A DNA stretch of 38,074 nt from Rhodospirillales bacterium. GTDB lineage: Bacteria > Pseudomonadota > Alphaproteobacteria > BOG-932 > Roseiterribacteraceae. The stretch covers positions 1 to 38,074 of the forward strand of contig JAQGIE010000104.1 in the NCBI GenBank assembly GCA_028291365.1, read 5' to 3'. The notes under the pieces were generated by a model. The model ran no database searches and had not been told where the DNA came from. It was given only the letters and a program-made list of their open reading frames with translations. Below are positions 34,194 to 38,074 of this stretch, piece by piece; within the stretch, counting starts at the first letter, position 1; each line of letters starts with the position of its first letter. A program made the position numbers and the translations under genes.

Positions 34194-35042
34194 TTATGGG
34201 CGCGGTTGTGCCACCGGGGTCGGGCTCCGCACAAGCACGCTTCGGGGCGCCGGGGCGGCCAGGATCGCGTCGATCAACGCCCGGACCTCCTGGCGTGCGG
34301 CGACATGGCTCAAGGTCATGGAGTGGCCGGTCTCTGAACCGAGGTCGAGCAGGGTAAGGCCCTTGAGGAAGAGTTCGCGGAAAATGACGCGTTCGCCGAA
34401 GCCCGGCGCCAGGCGAAAGCCGATCCGCTTCGCGAGCGCGGCCAGAATGTCGCCGATGACGCGTTTGTTCCGGCCTTCCACGTGTCCCATGCGATTGCGC
34501 ATCACGATCCAGTCGATGGTTTGCCCATCGGCCAACGCGCGCCGCTTGCGCTGTTCCCACACCATTTCGCTGTAAAGCGACGGGCCCACGATGCGGTGCG
34601 TGTCGGGCTCGATGCGCGCCAGCAGGTCGAGATCGACGAAGCTGTCATTGATCGGCGTCACCAGCACGTCGGCGCGCGCATGGGCCAGCCGGGTCAGGTT
34701 GGAATCCGAACCGGGCGTGTCGAGCACGATGAATTCGTAGCTGCCGAAACGGCCGATCGCGGCCTCGAGCCGGCTGCGTTCGTCTTCGTTCGCGTCGGCG
34801 ACGACGGGCAGGTCGCTGCGCGTGACGGCGGCGGTGGGCGGCGTCGGCAGCGCAGCGTCGCGGCCTGCGAGATAGCGCGACAGCGATCCTTGGCGCGCAT
34901 CGAGATCGAGCGCGGCGACCCGCTTGCCGGCGCGTGCAAGCCCGACCGCGACATGCACCGCGGCCGTCGATTTGCCCGAGCCGCCTTTCTCGTTTCCGAA
35001 AACGATCAGGCGCGGGCGGCTGGCAGTGGAGGAGGCATTCAC
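34194..35042 (-). CDS. mipZ: Division-plane positioning ATPase MipZ
   Basis: MipZ is a ParA/MinD-type ATPase that forms a gradient from the chromosome origin and blocks FtsZ-ring assembly away from midcell in alphaproteobacteria. The 282-residue product has the deviant Walker A GNEKGGSGKST, the LDLDARQGS switch, FIVLDTPGSDSNL, and the MipZ-specific end ALAKRIGFRLAPGFGERVIF and RELFLKGLTLLDLG. GTG at 35042 (MNASSTASRPRLIVFGNEKG) is the best start. It lies on the edge of element C, and the frame stays open into the element to an ATG at 35102, which would add a hydrophobic leader. Confidence 0.92.
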   Translation of the reverse strand: MNASSTASRPRLIVFGNEKGGSGKSTAAVHVAVGLARAGKRVAALDLDARQGSLSRYLAGRDAALPTPPTAAVTRSDLPVVADANEDERSRLEAAIGRFGSYEFIVLDTPGSDSNLTRLAHARADVLVTPINDSFVDLDLLARIEPDTHRIVGPSLYSEMVWEQRKRRALADGQTIDWIVMRNRMGHVEGRNKRVIGDILAALAKRIGFRLAPGFGERVIFRELFLKGLTLLDLGSETGHSMTLSHVAARQEVRALIDAILAAPAPRSVLVRSPTPVAQPRP

Positions 35043-35583
35043 CACCAAGACACCAAGGACACCAAGGAGCACCAAGATGCTTCCCGCGCGCGGAGCGCGC
35101 ACTCCATCCTGCAGAAATCCCGATTTTGTTGCGCGCTTCGCGCGCTTGTATGCACCAAAGTCACAGCACGAAACGGCGAATGCCGTCCTTCAACAGGGGA
35201 ACGTTGAAGTTGATCAACAAGCCGAGACGCAATCCTGACAGCCGAAGATAGGTCAACACCTGGGCCTGGTGGACCGGCAAAAGCGCTTGAATTGCTTTCG
35301 CTTCGACCACGACCGCTTCTTCGACGACGAGATCCAGCCGTAACGCATTTGGGATGCTTCGTCCCTGATACGTGACGGCGAGCGCCTTCTGCTGCTCGAA
35401 CCGGAGCCCCCGATCCTCCAACTCGAAACCGAGACATTGCCCGTACACCGATTCGAGCAGTCCTGGACCAAACGCTTTGTGGACTGCGAGTGCGGCGTCT
35501 ACGACTTCCTTGGCAATCGCATCGACCCTGGGTCCGGGCCCAGTTTCCTTGGTGCACCTTGGTGTCCTTGGTGTCTTGGTGGT
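35041..35583. mobile_element. Inverted-repeat element, copy C, carrying a GxxExxY gene
   Basis: A 543-bp unit bounded by a perfect 27-bp inverted repeat (35041-35067 and 35557-35583) that opens ACCACCAAGACACC. It contains one minus-strand GxxExxY gene (35161 to 35592 open frame) and, at the 3' side of the gene, the 25-bp core (35068-35092) and GCGCGC-type hairpins shared with copies A and B. It lies between terC and mipZ and abuts the mipZ start. No clear target duplication is seen. This is the only copy here that could encode a protein. Confidence 0.72.
35161..35448 (-). CDS. GxxExxY-family PD-(D/E)XK nuclease-like protein
   Basis: From GTG 35448 the product has 95 residues: MYGQCLGFELEDRGLRFEQQ, a catalytic-type stretch LRLDLVVEEAVVVEAKAI (D-x9-E-x-K), then HQAQVLTYLRLSGLRLGLLI and FNVPLLKDGIRRFVL. 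This is the GxxExxY family, classed with PD-(D/E)XK nucleases. The frame stays open upstream to 35592 and encodes the missing family N-terminus, including HKAFGPGLLESVYGQ with the G-x-x-E-x-x-Y motif itself (G at 35461-35463). No ATG, GTG or TTG lies in that part, so either an unusual start (for example ATT at 35517) is used or the gene is decaying. The terminal repeat encodes TTKTPRTPRCTKE. Confidence 0.8.
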   Translation of the reverse strand: MYGQCLGFELEDRGLRFEQQKALAVTYQGRSIPNALRLDLVVEEAVVVEAKAIQALLPVHQAQVLTYLRLSGLRLGLLINFNVPLLKDGIRRFVL

Positions 35584-35625
35584 TCGGCTTTCTTACTTAC
35601 AGCCCCACCGACCTAAGCTCGACTC

Positions 35626-36249
35626 TCATCCCATGCCCAGATGCGGCGCCACTTCGCTCCAGCCGCGCCAGACCATGTCGCAGGCGACGTAGAAAATGAT
35701 CAGCAGGCCGACATAGGCCAGCCAGCGGTATTTCTGCAGCAGCCGCGAGATCAGGTTGGCGGCGACGCCCATCAGCACGACCGACAGCAGCAGGCCGATG
35801 ACCAGCACGACCTGATTGTCGCGCGCGGCGCCCGCGACGGCGAGAACGTTGTCGAGCGACATCGAGACGTCGGCCGCGGCGATCTGCACGATTGCGGCGC
35901 GAATCGTCGTGACCCTGGCCGGCGTGGCGACATTGTGCGGATCGAGTCCGGCGCGGCGTTCGGCTTCCTGGTGGCGCAATTCGCGCCAGAATTTCCAGCA
36001 CACCCACAGCAGCAGAATGCCGCCGGCAAGCGTCAGGCCGATGATCGCCAGCAACTGCACCGTCACCAGCGCGAACAGAATGCGCAGGATGACCGCGGCG
36101 CCGATGCCCCAGAAGATCACCTTTTTGCGCTGCTCGGGCGCGACCGACGCGGCGGCGAGGCCGACCACGATCGCATTGTCGCCCGCCAGCACGAGGTCGA
36201 TCATGATGACCTGGCCCAGCGCGATCAGGAACTGCGTCCAGAATTCCAT
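35626..36249 (-). CDS. TerC-family integral membrane protein
   Basis: A 207-residue membrane protein. Both family repeats are visible: IMIDLVLAGDNAIVVGLAAA near the N-terminus and AAADVSMSLDNVLAVAGAA in the middle, each with the acidic DN pair, plus ILLLWVCWKFW and LIIFYVACDMVW. TerC proteins export or handle metal ions such as manganese in some bacteria, or take part in tellurite resistance. The substrate here is not known. Its start is 16 bases after the end of the nucleoside hydrolase gene, with no room for a manganese riboswitch. Confidence 0.88.
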   Translation of the reverse strand: MEFWTQFLIALGQVIMIDLVLAGDNAIVVGLAAASVAPEQRKKVIFWGIGAAVILRILFALVTVQLLAIIGLTLAGGILLLWVCWKFWRELRHQEAERRAGLDPHNVATPARVTTIRAAIVQIAAADVSMSLDNVLAVAGAARDNQVVLVIGLLLSVVLMGVAANLISRLLQKYRWLAYVGLLIIFYVACDMVWRGWSEVAPHLGMG

Positions 36250-36265
36250 GGGCCGAGCCTCTTCG

Positions 36266-37231
36266 TTATTGAATTGCGGCGGCGAGCGCGCCGATACGTT
36301 CGAACAGCAGATCGTAGAAACCGTCGACGTCGGCGCGGTTCAGGACCATCGCGTTCGGACTCTTGCCGGTGGTGCCCCACCAATCCATCACCGTCATGCC
36401 GGGGACGAGATCGCTCTTGAGGTCGATGTCGACCGCGACGCGCTTGCCGCTGAACAGATCCGGCCGCAGCAGCCAGGCGATCACACACGGATCGTGCAGC
36501 GGTCCACCCGGCGTGCCGTATTTCTTGCGGTCATGGGCGCCGTAGAAACTCAGCCACGCCAACGCGGCGCGGCCGATGCGGCCCGGCAACTTCGCGACCC
36601 GCGCCAGCTGCGCGTCGGTGGTGAGCACGCTGTGGGTGAGGTCGAGCGGCGCCAGCGTGACGTCGAGCCCCGCCGTCATCACGACATGCGCTGCGTGCGG
36701 ATCGACCTGCATGTTGAATTCGAGCGCCGGCGCGCTGTTGCCGCCGGCGAAGAAGCTGCCCGCCATCGCGACCACCGAGCCGATATTGGCGGCGATGCGC
36801 GGCTCCTTGATCAGCGCCACGGCGAGGTTGGTCATCGGCCCCAGCAGGCACACCGTGATGCCGGGCGTGGCCAGCACCGTGTCGATCAGGAAGTCGACCG
36901 CGTGGCCGGGGCGGGGCTTCAGGGTCGGGTCGGGCAGCGGCACGTCGGCCAGCCCGTTGTCGCCGTGGACGCTCTCGGCGGTCTCGAGTTGGCGCAACAG
37001 CGGCCGGGCGCAGCCGGCATGGACCGGGATGTCGGTGCGGCCCGCCAGTTCGCAGATCTGGAGCGCGTTGCGGGTGGTGAGATCGACCGGGACGTTGCCC
37101 GCGACCGTGGTGATGCCGCGAAGATCGAGCTCGGGCGAGCCGAAGGTCAGCAGCAACGCAATGGCGTCATCGAGACCGGGATCGGTGTCGATCAGAATCG
37201 GCCGACCTGGAGAGGAACTTTGCGATGTCAT
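36266..37231 (-). CDS. Inosine-uridine-preferring type nucleoside hydrolase
   Basis: Hydrolyses the N-glycosidic bond of ribonucleosides for purine/pyrimidine salvage. The 321-residue product has the calcium-binding start ILIDTDPGLDDAIALLLTFG, then GITTVAGNVPVDLTTRNAL, the LLGPMTNLAVAL and VAMAGSFFAGGNSAPALEFN segments, and HDPCVIAWLLRPDLF near the end with its conserved H and D. ATG at 37231 gives MTSQSSSPGRPILIDTDPG; the frame back to 37270 is not supported. It probably shares a transcript with terC. Confidence 0.92.
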   Translation of the reverse strand: MTSQSSSPGRPILIDTDPGLDDAIALLLTFGSPELDLRGITTVAGNVPVDLTTRNALQICELAGRTDIPVHAGCARPLLRQLETAESVHGDNGLADVPLPDPTLKPRPGHAVDFLIDTVLATPGITVCLLGPMTNLAVALIKEPRIAANIGSVVAMAGSFFAGGNSAPALEFNMQVDPHAAHVVMTAGLDVTLAPLDLTHSVLTTDAQLARVAKLPGRIGRAALAWLSFYGAHDRKKYGTPGGPLHDPCVIAWLLRPDLFSGKRVAVDIDLKSDLVPGMTVMDWWGTTGKSPNAMVLNRADVDGFYDLLFERIGALAAAIQ

Positions 37232-37561
37232 GGAGCGCCGGGCGTAGCACCGGCCTCCAGGCAGGGGCAAGGCGGGCCCGGCCTCGGGTCAGCTTCGTCT
37301 GTGGATAAGCCTGTCGACGGATTCCGCGGCCCAATCGGAGGGCCGGGGGAACAAAAGGCCGCGGCATTTGTGCGCTGCTTCTAAGCCATTGATCCGCCAC
37401 GGCGCTTAGCGCTGAGCGCGGGCTGACCTAATCATTTCCGGAGGAAATTTAGCCTATTGGCGCGCGACAGGCGTGTGGACAGCCGCACTTGACCTTGGCT
37501 GATCCGGCTGTCATCTCAATGGGACCAATCTGGTCCTGTATGGATGGTGTCCGAGAGCAAG
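37232..37561. other. 330-base divergent intergenic region
   Basis: Between the nucleoside hydrolase (minus) and the SUF regulator (plus). It holds TGTGGATAA (37300-37308), a perfect match to the DnaA-box consensus on the minus strand, an ATTTCC-GGA-GGAAAT inverted repeat (37434-37448), a possible -35 TTGACC (37489-37494), and the operator-like dyad at 37522-37536. No gene was found. A single DnaA box without an AT-rich region does not make an origin. Confidence 0.45.
37522..37536 (+). promoter_or_regulatory. Dyad in front of the SUF regulator, candidate operator
   Basis: GGACCA-ATC-TGGTCC is a perfect inverted repeat centred 33 bases before the ATG at 37562. Rrf2/IscR-type regulators of SUF operons bind GACC/GGTC-type dyads at their own promoters, so self-repression by the Fe-S form is plausible. 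The -10 hexamer is not clear, so the exact promoter is uncertain. Confidence 0.5.
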
Positions 37562-38029
37562 ATGATCCGGCTCAGCAAGCTTACGGATTACGCCGTCGTC
37601 GTCCTGTCGCGCATGGCGCAGGACGCGGGGGCGGTGCATACCGCGCCGGCCCTGTCGCGGTCTACAGGTGTGCCCGAGCCGACGGTGCAGAAATGCCTGA
37701 AGCTGCTCGCCCGGGCCTCGCTGGTGGGCTCGCGCCGCGGCGCCGCCGGCGGGTATGCGCTGTCCCGGCCGGCCGAGGCGATCAGCGTCGCCGAGATCAT
37801 CATCGCCCTGGACGGTCCGATCGCGTTGACCGCCTGCGTCGATGGCGCCTCGGGCGGCTGCGGCGTCGAACGGGTCTGCGCCATGCGGGGTGGTTGGGAT
37901 CAGGTCAATCGCGCCATCAAAGGCGCGCTCGAAGGCGTGACGCTCGCCGACATGGCGGCGCCGAGCTGCGCGCATGCGCATACGCCAGCCGCGATGCCGG
38001 ACTTCACGCCGGCAAACGCAAGGAACTGA
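37562..38029 (+). CDS. Rrf2-family SUF-system regulator
   Basis: A 155-residue Rrf2/IscR-type repressor. The winged helix spans the start MIRLSKLTDYAVVVLSRMAQ to about residue 70, with VPEPTVQKCLKLLARASLV as recognition region and RRGAAGGYALSR as wing. Three cysteines, C92, C100 and C106, sit in the usual Fe-S ligand region; the first spacing (seven residues) is longer than in E. coli IscR (five). ATG at 37562 is chosen over 37544 because it gives the family start. It lies two bases before the sufB ATG and so probably heads the SUF operon and senses cluster supply. Confidence 0.88.
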   Translation: MIRLSKLTDYAVVVLSRMAQDAGAVHTAPALSRSTGVPEPTVQKCLKLLARASLVGSRRGAAGGYALSRPAEAISVAEIIIALDGPIALTACVDGASGGCGVERVCAMRGGWDQVNRAIKGALEGVTLADMAAPSCAHAHTPAAMPDFTPANARN

Positions 38030-38031
38030 AC

Positions 38032-38074
38032 ATGGCTGCGACGACGGATACCGCGCTTCAAGTGCAGGCGCTGG
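38032..38074 (+). CDS. sufB: Fe-S cluster assembly scaffold SufB (5' end only)
   Basis: Only the first 14 codons are in the window: MAATTDTALQVQAL. AAGGA (38020-38024) is the ribosome-binding site. Position directly after a SUF regulator is the strongest evidence; SufB is the usual first structural gene of alphaproteobacterial SUF operons. The protein itself cannot be confirmed from such a short piece. Confidence 0.6.
   Translation, partial: MAATTDTALQVQAL

Noticed and set aside
35626-36266. Manganese (yybP-ykoY) riboswitch before terC
   Set aside because: Only 16 bases separate the nucleoside hydrolase stop from the terC start, too few for the aptamer.
37300-37308. Perfect DnaA-box match, possible replication origin
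   Set aside because: Only one exact box, no cluster of boxes, no AT-rich unwinding stretch, and no dnaA, hemE or parAB next to it.

Overview
This window is a stretch of GC-rich alphaproteobacterial chromosome. The main evidence is the end of the ribosomal-protein/RNA-polymerase cluster in the order secY-adk-rpsM-rpsK-rpoA-rplQ, an ATP12-type F1-ATPase assembly chaperone, a MipZ division-site ATPase, and the start of a SUF operon led by an Rrf2 regulator. I cannot name the genus. The genes look native and continuous. No phage, plasmid, tRNA, rRNA or CRISPR locus was seen.

Layout. 1-4260 (+): translation and transcription genes, ending in a clear terminator after rplQ. 4382-8746 (+): an HtrA/Deg periplasmic protease, the RarA ATPase, a DUF1232 protein and a CLC-type chloride transporter. 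8759-9166 (-): a DoxX-like membrane protein. 9298-15055 (+): a tightly packed run of a DUF429-like protein, CrcB/FluC fluoride channel, RluC-type pseudouridine synthase, HAD phosphatase, AsmA-like protein and ATP12 chaperone. 15078-15862: a poorly conserved pocket with three small minus-strand genes and what looks like a response-regulator tail. 16183-25917 (+): a potassium module of outer-membrane porin, a small peptide, and kdpFABC plus kdpDE. 25966-37231 (-): a hybrid histidine kinase with its receiver protein and an outer-membrane protein; nucleotide-sugar genes (phosphomannomutase/phosphoglucomutase, ugd, galU); mipZ; a GxxExxY nuclease-like gene; a TerC protein; and a nucleoside hydrolase. 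37562-38074 (+): a SUF regulator and the start of sufB.

The most unusual feature is a family of three related elements at 11478-11624, 19668-19842 and 35041-35583. Each is bounded by inverted repeats starting ACCACCAAGACACC. The longest carries a gene of the GxxExxY family, whose fold resembles PD-(D/E)XK nucleases. Its terminal repeat is itself the 5' end of that open frame. The other two are about 150-175 bp, lack the gene, and look like MITE-type deletion derivatives. All three sit directly in front of a start codon (HAD phosphatase, kdpB, mipZ), and two of them open gaps in otherwise compact operons. This may be a small mobile system with a nuclease-like protein and non-autonomous derivatives. 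Mobility is inferred, not shown.

Other points are an 11-bp-spaced TTTATG-type direct repeat in front of both the porin and the kdp operon (candidate shared KdpE sites), an unannotated 28-residue membrane peptide in front of kdpF, several palindromic repeats that overlap stop codons or extend coding regions, and a perfect GGACCA-N3-TGGTCC dyad in front of the SUF regulator.
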